From Paenibacillus azoreducens (GTDB taxonomy: Bacteria; Bacillota; Bacilli; Paenibacillales; Paenibacillaceae), in contig NZ_AP025343.1 in NCBI RefSeq assembly GCF_021654775.1, positions 2,323,501 through 2,387,500 of the forward strand: a DNA stretch of 64,000 nt, read 5' to 3'. The number at the start of each line of letters is the position of its first letter. The first letter of the stretch is position 1. Both the position numbers and the translations under genes were made by a program. The notes under the pieces are model-generated. The model worked only from the letters and a program-made list of their open reading frames with translations. It was not told the origin of the DNA and did not search any database. This document shows, piece by piece, positions 1 to 10,700 of the stretch.

Positions 1-1
1 G

Positions 2-2368
2 CTGCATCATCCGCTAGTTGAATTCATACGCGCCGCGCTGGACGTGGTTCGGCGTTTCTGGCGGCACGAAGATGTATTTCGGTGCGTAAAAAGCGAGCTG
101 CTGCTTCCGCTGGACGGATCGCTGACGCGAGAGGATATGGACCGGCTCGAAAACTACGCGCTTGCTTGCGGCATACAGGGTTACCGTTGGACGGATGGAC
201 GCCCGTGGAAAGGGATGCCAAGCTTGTCGCTTGAAGAGGGCGGAACCACGGAACAGAAAACGGCCGAGGAAATGCTGGAGCTGATGGAGCGCTGCCGGAG
301 CGCGGTGGCTTCGCCGCTGTCCGCTTTTGATAAAAGAATCCGGCGCGCCAAGACGGCCCGGGAAATGAGCGCGGCGGTATATAGTTTACTTGAGGATGCC
401 GATATTCCGCGGAAACTTGATGCGCGCAGCCGGGAGGCGCTGCAAAACGGCCGACCGGAGTCTGCGAGGGAACATCGGCAGCTGTGGGGAGAAGTGCTTG
501 ATTTGCTGGACCAGATTGTCGAGATGATGGGTGAGGAAAAGATGGCGTTCGACCTGTTTGCCGGCATTTTGGAAACAGGGCTTAGAGAGCTGAAGCTCGG
601 ATTGGTGCCTCCCGCGCTGGATCAGGTGCTGGTCGGAACGATGGACCGCACCCGTACGAGCGGCATCAAATATGTTTTTTTGCTTGGGGTAAATGACGGC
701 GTGATTCCGGCGGTATACCAGGAGGACGGGATTATAACCGAGCAGGAACGCTCCATGCTCGCCGATACCGGCCTGGAATTGGCGCCAGGCATATCGCGCA
801 AGCTGCTGGACGAAAGGTTCCTGATCTACAACGCTCTTACGTCCGCAAGCAGTCATGTGTGGATCAGTTATCCCGCAGCCGATGACGAAGGGAAGGAGCT
901 TCTGCCCTCGGAAGTGGTGCGGCATTTGACCAAAATGTTCAAGGGACTTAAGATCAAGCAGCTGTTGACACAGCCGGGAGCGGATCAGCCGGCCTTTGAG
1001 CATGAAGCCTATATCGAGCATCCGCGCCAAACGTTAAGCCATCTGATTGTCCAGCTGCAAAGATGGAAGCAGGGCGCCAAGATGCCTGAACTATGGTGGA
1101 ACGTGTACAACTGGTATCTTCAGGATCCGACCTGGCGCGGGCCTCTGGATATGCTGCTGCGCTCCCTCTTTTACCGGAACGAGACGCGGACGCTTACGGC
1201 AGGCACCAGCCGCAAGCTCTACGGCAGCAAGGTCCGCACCAGCGTATCGCGGATGGAAAGGTTTGCGGCATGTCCGTTTTCGCATTTTGCATCCTATGGC
1301 TTGAAGCTGAAAGAACGGCAGCTGTACCGCTTGCAGGCGCCTGACATCGGGCAGCTTTTCCATGCGGCTTTGAGTGCGATGGCTGCCAAGCTGAAGGAGC
1401 AGCAGCGCAGCTGGGGCAGTCTTACGGTTGAGGAATGCCGGAGGGAAGCGGAGATGACGGTGGAACGGCTGGCCCCGATGCTTCAAGGCGAAATTTTGCT
1501 CAGTTCGAAAAGATACGGTTACATTTCGCGCAAGCTGAAAAATATTGTGGGCAGGGCATCGATCATCCTGGGAGAGCATGCGCGGCGCGGCAACTTCGAA
1601 CCGGTTGGCTTGGAGCTCGACTTCGGCCCTGGAAAACCGCTGCCGCCGCTTACGTTCGAGCTCGACAACGGATCGGTCATGGAGGTTGTCGGCCGGATTG
1701 ACCGCGTCGATATGGCGCAAGGGGAAGACGGATTGCTGCTGCGCGTGATCGACTATAAATCAGGACAGAAGGACCTTAGACTGCATGAGGTTTATTACGG
1801 GCTTGCCCTGCAGATGCTCACCTATCTCGACGTTTTGCTTACTTATGCGGAAGATTGGCTGGGCAGCAAGGCGCTGCCTGCCGGCACGCTTTATTTCCAT
1901 GTTCATGATCCTATTTTGCAGTCCGCCAACGGCATGACGATGGAGCAGGCGGCGGAGGAACTGCTCAAGCGTTTCAAAATGAAAGGGTTGCTGATGGCCG
2001 ACCGTGATGTCGTGTCATTAATGGATACCTCTTTGGATAAGGGTTACTCGTCTATTTTGCCGGTTGCAGTCAAAGCGGATGGAAGCTTCTACAGCAGCGC
2101 ATCGGTTGCGAGCCCCGAGCAGTGGGAGGATTTGCTTAGCTCCGTCCGGCACAGTATCGAAACCATCGGCACGAGGATCACGGAAGGCGATGTCAATATC
2201 CAGCCGTATCGTATTCAACAGGAGACAGCCTGTACGTTCTGCCCGTTCAAACCCGTCTGCCAGTTTGACGAAGCGGTTGAAGGGAACCATTACCAATTGC
2301 TGGGCAAACCGGATAAATCGCAGATGTGGAAATTGCTGTCCGAACGAAAAGGAGGAGAACAATCTTGA
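2..2368 (+). CDS. addB: AddB, helicase-nuclease subunit B (5' end outside window)
   Basis: This is the C-terminal 788 residues of the AddB subunit of the AddAB helicase-nuclease, which resects double-strand breaks for RecA loading. The frame is open to the window edge, so the start lies upstream. Seen: a helicase-like segment with LLGVNDGVIP near nt 675. The RecB-type nuclease motif VIDYKSG lies near nt 1748. A cysteine at FAACPF (about nt 1270) and a C-terminal CxxCxxxxxC (about nt 2230-2260) match the four-cysteine iron-sulfur cluster known for AddB. The stop codon overlaps the TTG start of addA, so the two are translationally coupled. Confidence 0.95.
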   Translation: MHHPLVEFIRAALDVVRRFWRHEDVFRCVKSELLLPLDGSLTREDMDRLENYALACGIQGYRWTDGRPWKGMPSLSLEEGGTTEQKTAEEMLELMERCRSAVASPLSAFDKRIRRAKTAREMSAAVYSLLEDADIPRKLDARSREALQNGRPESAREHRQLWGEVLDLLDQIVEMMGEEKMAFDLFAGILETGLRELKLGLVPPALDQVLVGTMDRTRTSGIKYVFLLGVNDGVIPAVYQEDGIITEQERSMLADTGLELAPGISRKLLDERFLIYNALTSASSHVWISYPAADDEGKELLPSEVVRHLTKMFKGLKIKQLLTQPGADQPAFEHEAYIEHPRQTLSHLIVQLQRWKQGAKMPELWWNVYNWYLQDPTWRGPLDMLLRSLFYRNETRTLTAGTSRKLYGSKVRTSVSRMERFAACPFSHFASYGLKLKERQLYRLQAPDIGQLFHAALSAMAAKLKEQQRSWGSLTVEECRREAEMTVERLAPMLQGEILLSSKRYGYISRKLKNIVGRASIILGEHARRGNFEPVGLELDFGPGKPLPPLTFELDNGSVMEVVGRIDRVDMAQGEDGLLLRVIDYKSGQKDLRLHEVYYGLALQMLTYLDVLLTYAEDWLGSKALPAGTLYFHVHDPILQSANGMTMEQAAEELLKRFKMKGLLMADRDVVSLMDTSLDKGYSSILPVAVKADGSFYSSASVASPEQWEDLLSSVRHSIETIGTRITEGDVNIQPYRIQQETACTFCPFKPVCQFDEAVEGNHYQLLGKPDKSQMWKLLSERKGGEQS

Positions 2369-5300
2369 GCCTGTTACCTAAACCTGAAGGCAGCCAGTGG
2401 AGTGACGACCAGTGGCGGGCGATTGCGGAAACCGGTGATGACATTCTTGTGGCCGCTGCTGCCGGATCGGGCAAAACTGCAGTGCTTGTGGAACGGATTA
2501 TCCGGAAAATCATGGACAACGGGCAGGGATTCAGCGTGGATCGTCTGCTTGTGGCCACCTTCACCAAAGCAGCCGCGGCGGAAATGCGGGACCGCATCCG
2601 CCAGGCCCTGGATCAGCAGCTTGAGTTGGATCCCGACAATGTGCACTTGCGCCGTCAGCTGGCGCTGCTTGGCCGGGCATCCATCACCACGCTGCATTCG
2701 TTTTGCCTAGAGGTCATCCGGCGTTATTATCAGATGATCCCCCTTGACCCTAACTTCCGCATTATCAATGAAAATGAAGCCGAGCTTTTGCGCCAGGAAA
2801 TCATGGACGAACTGTTTGAAGAAAAATACGGTGCGGAAAACGAAGACAGTGATTTTATAAGGTTGGTGGATTGGTTCAGCGGAGAACGCAGCGACGACGC
2901 GATGCATCTTCTCGTTCAAAAGCTGTATGATTTTTCGCGCAGTCATGCTTGGCCTGATCGGTGGTTGAGAAGCATGGCGGAAGCCTTTGAAGTCAATGAT
3001 ACGGCGACTCTGGGACAAACCGCCTGGGTGCAGAGCATTCTGCAGGATGCCCGCCTGGCTTTGGCAGGCGCGGAAGGGCTCCTTCGACAAGCGCACGGAC
3101 TTGCGATGGTACCGGGAGGTCCCGGCGCATATGCGGATAACCTGAATGCCGACCTCGAGATGATCTGCGCTTTGCAGGCAGCGATGGAGAACTGTGCTTG
3201 GGAGGAACTGTATGATGTTTTTCAGGGTACTTCTTTCGGTAAGCTGAAAAGCGTACGCAAGGAAGAAACGGATCCGCAGCTGCAGGAACGCGTCAAGGAG
3301 CTGCGCGAGGCGGTCAAAAAGACGGTAAACGACCTGCGCGGCGCGCTGTTTGGCCGTCCTGCGGAAGCTTTTTTGGCGGAATTGAATGAGGCGGCCCCGC
3401 TAATGAGGGAATTGGCTGAGCTTGTCATTCAGTTCGGTGAGCGTTATGAATCGGAAAAACGGCAGCGGGGAGCGGTCGATTTCAATGATTTGGAGCATTA
3501 CTGCCTGCGGATTCTGCTTCATCGCGATTCGACGCCTGAGCATCCGATGCCTTCAGACGCGGCTGTGGAATACCGCGAGCAATTCGATGAAGTATTGCTT
3601 GACGAATACCAGGACACCAACAGCGTTCAGGAGACGATCGTCAACCTGATCTCCAGGGAGCTGCCCGGCAACCGTTTTATGGTTGGCGACGTCAAGCAAA
3701 GCATATACAGGTTCCGGCTGGCTGAACCAGGACTATTCCTGGATAAATACCGCAGATACGGAAGCAGTGGCGGCACCGGCATCCGCATTGATCTGGCGCG
3801 GAATTTCCGCAGCCGGATGGAAGTGGTGAATGCGGTCAATGTGATTTTCCGCCAGATCATGAACGAAACGGTAGCCGAGATCGGCTACGATGAACGGGCC
3901 GAGCTGGTATATGGCGCATCTTTCCCTGGTGCGGAGCAGGATACGCAGGGAGACGGCTCGAACCCTTATGCGCCTGAGCTTCTTTTGATCGACCGGGCCG
4001 GAAGCGGCCCTGCGGTAGAAGAGACTCAGGAGGGGAACGGCGAAGGTTTCGTACAGGAAAGCGAAATGCTGGAGATGGAGACGGCGCAGCTCGAAGCGCG
4101 GGCCATTGCCCAAAAGATCCGGAACATGATGGGCGATACGGCTGCCAAACCTTTGCTCGTTTACGATAAGGGGCTGAAGGAAATGAGGCCGGTGCAATAC
4201 GGGGATATGGTCATTTTGCTCCGTTCGGCTTATCTTTGGGGACCCCTGATCATGGAGGAGCTCAAGCAGCTTGGCATCCCTTGCGACGGCGAGCAAAGCC
4301 GCGGTTACTTTCAGGCGACGGAAGTGGAAGTAATGCTGTCCCTCCTGCAAATCATCGATAATCCGCTGCAGGATATTCCGCTTGCAGGCGTACTTCGTTC
4401 ACCCATTGTCGGATTGACTGAAGAGGAATTGGCGCAGATTCGACTGGCCCAGAGCGGTTCCTTTTACGATGCGCTGGTTGCGTCGGTACGGATCGGGACG
4501 GAGGCGGTTGACGATGCGGCAGCGCAGGAGCTCTTCAGAGGGCGGTCGGAGGCCGCGGCTGCTTTGGCCGGAGAGATTCATGGCGGCACCAGCGATTTGG
4601 CGCATATTCCTATCCTTGACATCGACCAAGGCATTTCGCCAAGACTAAGACATAAAATTCATAATTTCATCATGCAGCTGGAAAGCTGGCGCAATGCGTC
4701 CCGGCAAGAAAATCTGGGCGATCTGATCTGGCGGGTTTACCGGGAAACGGGATATTTGGATTGGGTCGGCGGGTTGCCGGGGGGCATCGAACGCCAAAAC
4801 AACCTGAAGGCTTTGCATGACCGTGCCGTCCAGTTTGAACAGACGACCTCATCAAGGGGATTGTTCCGTTTTCTGACCTTCGTGTCCCGGCTTCGCGACC
4901 GCGGCGGCGATCTTGGCGGCGGCAGCGGGACCGATCACAAGGATCATGCGGTCCGGATTATGACGATTCATAAGAGCAAGGGCCTTGAGTTCCCGGTTGT
5001 TTTCCTTGCAGGCATGTCCAAAACCTTTAATCAGCAAGATTTAAACGCTTCTTTTCTTATGCATAAAGAGCTGGGTTTCGGACCCAAGTTCGTGGACGAG
5101 GAGAAGCGGGTAAGCTTCCCTACGCTTCCAAACCTTGCGATCCGCCGCAGATCGCAGCTGGAGCTGCTGGCCGAGGAGATGAGGGTGCTGTATGTCGGCT
5201 TGACGCGCCCTAAAGAAAAACTGATTCTGATCGGTACGGTCAAGGATCTGGGCAAAAAGGTATCGGCCTGGGCACAAGTGCTGGAGCGGCCCGAATACAT

Positions 5301-6408
5301 GCTGCCGGATTATTTGCTCGCCAAAGGACGCAGCTACATGGATTGGGTCGGTCCGGCACTCATCCGCCACCCGGGAGCCGCTCATGTGCGGGAAACGCAG
5401 GGACTTGGCACCGCCGTTTCGCCGGTCTTATCGTCCGATCCTTCCGCCTGGAAAGTGTCGGTGCTGACGGTGGACGAGCTTTCGCTTGCGGTACTCGGCG
5501 GCTGGGAAGAGGAAGATGAATCGACGCCAGAACGGAAACAGCGGCTGCATGCTTTGCTGCAGCGCCGGCACGTGGATGTGGAGGAAGGAGTGAACTGCCC
5601 GGGCGAGGCTGCCGTCGGATCGCGTCTGTCCTGGACGTATCCGTATGGGATGGTTACGAAGCTGGCGGCCAAAACATCCGTATCGGAAATGAAAAAGCTG
5701 CTGGCGCTTCAGGAGCAGCCATCCTTGAATTGGCTCGAGGACAAACAGCTCCACAGGGAATTGACGGAAAGCACGGATGTTTCGGCCTATACGCTTCAGC
5801 TCCGGCGTCCGAAATTTATGGAACGGGATGCGCTCACGCCTACGGAGCGCGGCACGGTGTACCATACGCTTATGCAGCACATCCCGCTGGGACAAGGCGT
5901 GGTCGATGCCGCAGTCGTAGAAGAAACAGTCAGCCGGCTGGTGGAACGCGAGCTGCTGCGGGGCGACCAGGCAGCGATCATCCGCCCGGAAGAAGTCAGC
6001 ATGTTTTTTGCCTCGGAGGTGGGAGCAAGGCTGCTGGCGGCGGAGTGGTCGGCCCGTGAAATGCCGTTCAGCTACGGTTTGACGGCAGAGGAGGCGCATA
6101 AGGGACTGTTTGCGCAGGACCTTGTTATGCAAGGCAATGCCGATTTGTTTGAGATTTCCGCATTAAGCGGGGAAACGGTGCTGATTCAAGGCGTTGTCGA
6201 TTGCCTATTCCGCCAGGAAGGCAAACTTGTGCTCGTGGATTATAAAACGGACCGAGTTCTGGAGCACAGGGGCGGCATCAACGCTCTTGCCGAACAGTAC
6301 AGATTTCAGCTTAATTTGTATGCCAAGGCGCTTAAAGATATTTTGCATGAAGAAGTCAGCGAGAAATGGCTGTACTTCTTTGATGGGGGACATGCGGTGC
6401 GCTTGTGA
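2365..6408 (+). CDS. addA: AddA, ATP-dependent helicase/nuclease subunit A
   Basis: AddA is the UvrD-type 3'-5' helicase and nuclease partner of AddB. The start chosen is TTG at 2365, which overlaps the addB stop and sits 7 nt behind GGAGGAG. It gives a first segment SLLPKPEGSQW typical of the family. The product is 1347 residues, somewhat longer than the 1232 of B. subtilis. Motifs: Walker A AAAGSGKTAVL (about residue 33), TFTKAAAAEMRDRI (66), Walker B DEYQDTN (413), GDVKQSIYRFR (441), HKSKGLEFPVVF (869) and the nuclease motif VDYKTDR (1291). All catalytic motifs look intact. Confidence 0.97.
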   Translation: MSLLPKPEGSQWSDDQWRAIAETGDDILVAAAAGSGKTAVLVERIIRKIMDNGQGFSVDRLLVATFTKAAAAEMRDRIRQALDQQLELDPDNVHLRRQLALLGRASITTLHSFCLEVIRRYYQMIPLDPNFRIINENEAELLRQEIMDELFEEKYGAENEDSDFIRLVDWFSGERSDDAMHLLVQKLYDFSRSHAWPDRWLRSMAEAFEVNDTATLGQTAWVQSILQDARLALAGAEGLLRQAHGLAMVPGGPGAYADNLNADLEMICALQAAMENCAWEELYDVFQGTSFGKLKSVRKEETDPQLQERVKELREAVKKTVNDLRGALFGRPAEAFLAELNEAAPLMRELAELVIQFGERYESEKRQRGAVDFNDLEHYCLRILLHRDSTPEHPMPSDAAVEYREQFDEVLLDEYQDTNSVQETIVNLISRELPGNRFMVGDVKQSIYRFRLAEPGLFLDKYRRYGSSGGTGIRIDLARNFRSRMEVVNAVNVIFRQIMNETVAEIGYDERAELVYGASFPGAEQDTQGDGSNPYAPELLLIDRAGSGPAVEETQEGNGEGFVQESEMLEMETAQLEARAIAQKIRNMMGDTAAKPLLVYDKGLKEMRPVQYGDMVILLRSAYLWGPLIMEELKQLGIPCDGEQSRGYFQATEVEVMLSLLQIIDNPLQDIPLAGVLRSPIVGLTEEELAQIRLAQSGSFYDALVASVRIGTEAVDDAAAQELFRGRSEAAAALAGEIHGGTSDLAHIPILDIDQGISPRLRHKIHNFIMQLESWRNASRQENLGDLIWRVYRETGYLDWVGGLPGGIERQNNLKALHDRAVQFEQTTSSRGLFRFLTFVSRLRDRGGDLGGGSGTDHKDHAVRIMTIHKSKGLEFPVVFLAGMSKTFNQQDLNASFLMHKELGFGPKFVDEEKRVSFPTLPNLAIRRRSQLELLAEEMRVLYVGLTRPKEKLILIGTVKDLGKKVSAWAQVLERPEYMLPDYLLAKGRSYMDWVGPALIRHPGAAHVRETQGLGTAVSPVLSSDPSAWKVSVLTVDELSLAVLGGWEEEDESTPERKQRLHALLQRRHVDVEEGVNCPGEAAVGSRLSWTYPYGMVTKLAAKTSVSEMKKLLALQEQPSLNWLEDKQLHRELTESTDVSAYTLQLRRPKFMERDALTPTERGTVYHTLMQHIPLGQGVVDAAVVEETVSRLVERELLRGDQAAIIRPEEVSMFFASEVGARLLAAEWSAREMPFSYGLTAEEAHKGLFAQDLVMQGNADLFEISALSGETVLIQGVVDCLFRQEGKLVLVDYKTDRVLEHRGGINALAEQYRFQLNLYAKALKDILHEEVSEKWLYFFDGGHAVRL

Positions 6409-6589
6409 TACGTTTTTTGAGCGGATTTTGACCATGGATGAGTTTAAGCATAGAAAATCTCTGGGAGCAACAGCGATCGAAAGAACATTTCGCCCGGCTG
6501 CCTTCATCCGCTCAAGCATTTGTTCGACTTATATAGGCGAGAGCCGCCGGACATCCGGAGACCTCACATGGAAAGGGGAGAAAGCGGGC

Positions 6590-7768
6590 ATGCGGATATT
6601 GCACACCGGTGATTGGCATTTCGGAAAAACGCTTGAAGGCCGCAGCAGGCTGAGAGAGCAGGAAGATTTCGTGGACGAACTCGTCCGGATCGCAAACGAG
6701 CAGCAGGCGGATATGATTTTGATGGCGGGAGACGTGTATGACTCCGTCAATCCGCCCGCTGCGGCGGAGCAGCTTTTTTATGAAGCTTGTGCAAGACTGA
6801 CGGAGAATGGGAGGCCGCTGGTAGTCATTTCGGGCAACCATGATCAGCCCGAGCGGGTCGCTTCGGTATCACCGCTGGTTGCCCGCCAAGGAATTACGCT
6901 CATCGGGCTTCCGGTGGCTGAACCGGTATCGGTTGGCATCTCCCGGACCGGGGAGACAGCCAAGATCGCGGCACTTCCGTATCCTTCCGAATCAAGGCTG
7001 AATGAACTGCTGTCCGCGGAAGGGGTGGAAGATGAGCTGCGCAGGGCATACAGCGCCCGCGTAGGCATGCTGATGGACAAGCTGGCACAAGGATTTTCCC
7101 CGAAAACCGTCAATCTGGCGATGAGTCATATATACGTTCTGGGCGGCCTGGAATCCGATTCCGAGCGTCCGATCCAGGTTGGAGGGGCTTATACGGTTGA
7201 CCCGTCAGCGTTATCCATCGGGGCCCAATATACGGCGCTTGGGCATCTTCACCGCCCACAGGCGGTTAAAGGGGACGGCATCATCCGGTACAGCGGCTCC
7301 CCGCTTGCCTACAGCTTTTCAGAGGCAGGCCAGGCGAAGTCCGTCATGATGCTGGATGTTGCTCCGGGAGAGATACCGGCAATGGAAGAGATTTATCTCG
7401 CTTGCGGCAGGCCGCTGGTACGCTGGAAGGCAAAAGGAGGGCTTGAGGAGGTATACCGCTGGCTCGACGAAGGCAGGGATGCACTGGCCTACATAGATCT
7501 GGAAGTATTTCTTACCGAATCGATGTCTCTCGGCGATATTCAACGTTTGCGCAAAAGCAGAGACGGTTTTGTTCATATTCGGCCGATTTATCCGGAGATG
7601 GAGCTGGAGCAGGAGCATTACGAGCGGTCCGGGCTTCCGGTTTCCGAGCTGTTTCGCAGGTTTTACCAGCGCCAGAGCGGCGGTGCCGAACCAGGGGATG
7701 AATTGGTGCAGCTGTTTCTTGAGCTTGTGGAAGAAGACGAGCAGCCGAAGGAGGAGAATGCCGTATGA
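6590..7768 (+). CDS. sbcD: SbcD, Mre11-type exonuclease subunit
   Basis: SbcD is the metallophosphoesterase subunit of the SbcCD nuclease, which cleaves hairpins and protein-blocked DNA ends. The ATG at 6590 follows AAAGGGGAG and yields MRILHTGDWHFGKTL, the conserved family start. An in-frame ATG at 6434 would add 52 residues but has no ribosome binding site and lacks family precedent. Metal-binding motifs GDWH (residue 8), GDVYD (46), GNHDQ (82) and GHLH (218) are all present. The product is 392 residues. The gene overlaps sbcC by ATGA. The 181 bp behind addA show no other gene. Confidence 0.95.
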   Translation: MRILHTGDWHFGKTLEGRSRLREQEDFVDELVRIANEQQADMILMAGDVYDSVNPPAAAEQLFYEACARLTENGRPLVVISGNHDQPERVASVSPLVARQGITLIGLPVAEPVSVGISRTGETAKIAALPYPSESRLNELLSAEGVEDELRRAYSARVGMLMDKLAQGFSPKTVNLAMSHIYVLGGLESDSERPIQVGGAYTVDPSALSIGAQYTALGHLHRPQAVKGDGIIRYSGSPLAYSFSEAGQAKSVMMLDVAPGEIPAMEEIYLACGRPLVRWKAKGGLEEVYRWLDEGRDALAYIDLEVFLTESMSLGDIQRLRKSRDGFVHIRPIYPEMELEQEHYERSGLPVSELFRRFYQRQSGGAEPGDELVQLFLELVEEDEQPKEENAV

Positions 7769-10700
7769 AGCCGATCACGCTTAAGCTTTCCGGCCTGCAA
7801 AGCTACAGGGAATTGCAGCAGATTGATTTCGAAGATTTATGCGATATGGGCTTGTTCGGTATTTTCGGGCCGACCGGCAGCGGCAAATCCACTTTGCTTG
7901 ATGCCATGACGCTCGCCTTGTACGGCAAGGTTGAACGGGCCGTAAACGGCACACAGGGGATTATGAACCATTCGGAGGATGCCCTGTTTGTTTCTTTCCG
8001 CTTCGAATTGTCTTCCGCCGAAGGCAAACACCGTTATCGCGTTGAGCGGCGATTCAAGCGTACGGGCGAGTTGTCCATCAGCAATACGGTCAGCCGATTT
8101 ATCGAGATCACCGCCGAAGGCGAAAATATCATCGCCGACAGACTTGCTGAGGTAACGCGCTGCGTCGAGGAAAAAATCGGCCTGAAAATGGACGACTTTA
8201 CGCGGGCGGTTGTTCTGCCCCAAGGGAAATTTGCCGAATTTCTTTCCTTAAAGGGCAGCGAGCGAAGACAAATGCTGCAGCGGCTGTTTCATTTGGAGCG
8301 GTATGGAGATCAGCTTGGCATGAAGCTCAGCCGCCGGATCAAGGAAAACGACGGGGCCCTGAAAGCCGTGGAAGCGGAACAGCAAGGTTTGGGGGAAGCA
8401 GGGGAGGAAGCGCTCAAGGCTGCGGAAAAGCAGCTTAGCGAAGCGGTCGTCCACGCAGAATCTATGCGGACGAAGCTCCAGCGTTTGACCCGGGAGGTTG
8501 AAGAAAAGGGCAAGATTCGCGAGCGGCAGCTGGAGAAAAACCGGAAGCAGGCTGAACTTGATCGGCTGCAGGCGGCGGAGGAAGAAATGCGGCGGCTTGA
8601 GCTGAAGCTTGAAAAGTCCGCGGCATCGGCGGCTATAATGCCTGCACTCGCTTTATGGCGGGAGAGTTTGCAGGAACTGAAGCGGAAAGAAGCGGACAGG
8701 GCAATGCTGAAGATGGCTGCGGAGCGGGCAGAGCAGGCAGCAGCCGAAGCCGGTGCCGCAGATGATACGGCACAGGAAGCCTTGGCCGCGGGCGAACCCA
8801 AACTTCTGCAGCGTCGGGAGCAGCTTGAGCAGGCGGTTGTCCTGCAGCGGGAACGCGATGCCGTCAAAGCGCTTTATGAGCAGCTTGAACATCAGCAAAA
8901 GGAAACAGCCGGTGGAGTGGAAGGGCTGCGGCAGTCGCTTGCCAAAGAACAGGAGCTTTTGAACAGGGGTACGCAGAAGCAGGCAGAACTGCAGGAGCAG
9001 TTGCACGGCTTGGAAATCACGTCCAAAGAACGCAGCCTTGTCCAGAAGGCAATGCAGCTGCGGCAGATGCTGAGTTCCGCTGCAGAACGCGAGCTCAAAG
9101 CAAACAAGGAACTTGAGCAGCAGCAAGCGAAGCTGGCGGCAGTCCTGGAGAAGCTGGAGCTGACAGAAAAAGAACGGCTGCAAATGCAGGAACGGGAGCA
9201 GGCATTTGCCATCCGGGCCGGCGGCTGTTACGCGGAGGCTGGGAAGCTGGCGCTGCTGACGGAAAGCGAGCTTCTGGCCATCGATGCCGATGAGCGGCGG
9301 CTGCGGGAGGAACTCCGGCAGGAGCAGCTGCACAGCTTGTCGCTGGCGCTAGCGGCGGAGCTTGGGCCAGGGCAGCCATGCCCGGTCTGCGGCTCTCTTG
9401 ACCATCCTGCGCCAGCCCGTCCAGATGCGGCTGAAGCTAAGCTGCATGAAGATGTGCTCGTGCAGCTGCAAGGCCTTAAAGCCCGGCTGCAGGAGGGCAA
9501 ATACGCCCAGCGGCAGCTTGTTCAGGAATGCTCCGGTCTGCTGGATGGGACAGGTGCATCCGAATTGCCGGAGGGAATGGCACAAGCGGCCGCGGCCGCG
9601 GAATGGCAAGGGAAGCCGGCTCGGACGGAGAGTTCCCCGATCGTTACGTGGGAGGAGCGTCTGCATATGCTGGAAGCTTCCCGAAGCAGCCTTTCGGGTG
9701 AACTTAAGGCTTTGAAGACAGAACGTTCCGAACTGAATGACCAAGGTGAAGTTTTGCGGCAGCAAGCGCTCAAGCAGACCGCAGAAGCCGACACATGCAA
9801 AGCTGTACTGCAACAGTTAAAGGCAAACCTCGAACAGTTGAGCGAAGAAATATCGAAATTGAAGGTGCAGTGGGCCGAAGAGCTTGGGGACATTCCTTAC
9901 GAAGAAGCGGAGAATCGCTGGTCCAAGATGCAGAATCAGGACCGGGAAGCGGAAGAGGTGAAGGATCGCCTGCGCCGGAGCATCCCATTCCTGGAAGAGA
10001 AAAAAAATGCCGTCCAGTCTTTGGAACAAAACCTGCTGGAAGCGGAAAAGCGGATGATCCAGTTGGAAGCCGAACTCCGCGGCAAACGGGAGCTATTGCA
10101 AGAGAAACAGGAGCGTCTGCGTACCTGGATAGGCGACCAGCAAGCCGAAGGGCTGTTGGAAGCATGCGTGCGGGAGCTGGGAGCGCTGCGAGAGACGGCA
10201 GCCGAAGCGAAACGCTCCAGACAGGCCGCTGAGCTGGCCAAGCATGAAAGCGCCAAAGCATATGCCATGTCCCGTCAAGCCGAGGAGTCGGCCGCCGCGC
10301 ATCATGAAGCTGCAGCCAAACGTTGGGAGCAGCAGCTGGCGGATTCCGCATTTGCCAATATGGCCGAAGTGGAAGAGGCTCATATTCCGCCACAGGAAGC
10401 AGAGCAGCTTGGACTGAAGGTCCGGCAGCACCGGGACCGGGAACGGGATCTTGTGGCAGCTATCCGTCATATAGACGAGCAGTTGATCGGCAGTTCGCTA
10501 ACCGAAGAAGAGTGGGTGAATGCGAGCCGCGAGCTTGAGATGGCCCGCCAGCTGGGCGAAGAAGCGCTTCAGCGCAAGGGCCGGGCGGAACGGGACCTAG
10601 AGGATATCCAGAAACGCCATGTCCGTTGGAAGGAGCTCGAGCAGCTGCGGCTTGAGCGGCAGCGGGAAGCGGAGAAGCTTGCCAAGCTGCAGTCCTGTCT

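Noticed and set aside
386..1030. Long minus-strand open frames opposite addB (also opposite glyS, rpoD and typA)
   Set aside because: These are shadow frames favoured by codon composition; no RBS, and the plus-strand genes are unambiguous.
6480..6540. Possible LexA box near GAACATTTCG and TTTGTTCG upstream of sbcD
   Set aside because: The half-sites do not form the CGAAC-N4-GTTCG spacing; no complete box.
6434..6589. In-frame N-terminal extension of sbcD
   Set aside because: Family proteins start at MRILHTGDWH, the ATG at 6590 has a strong RBS and the extension has none.
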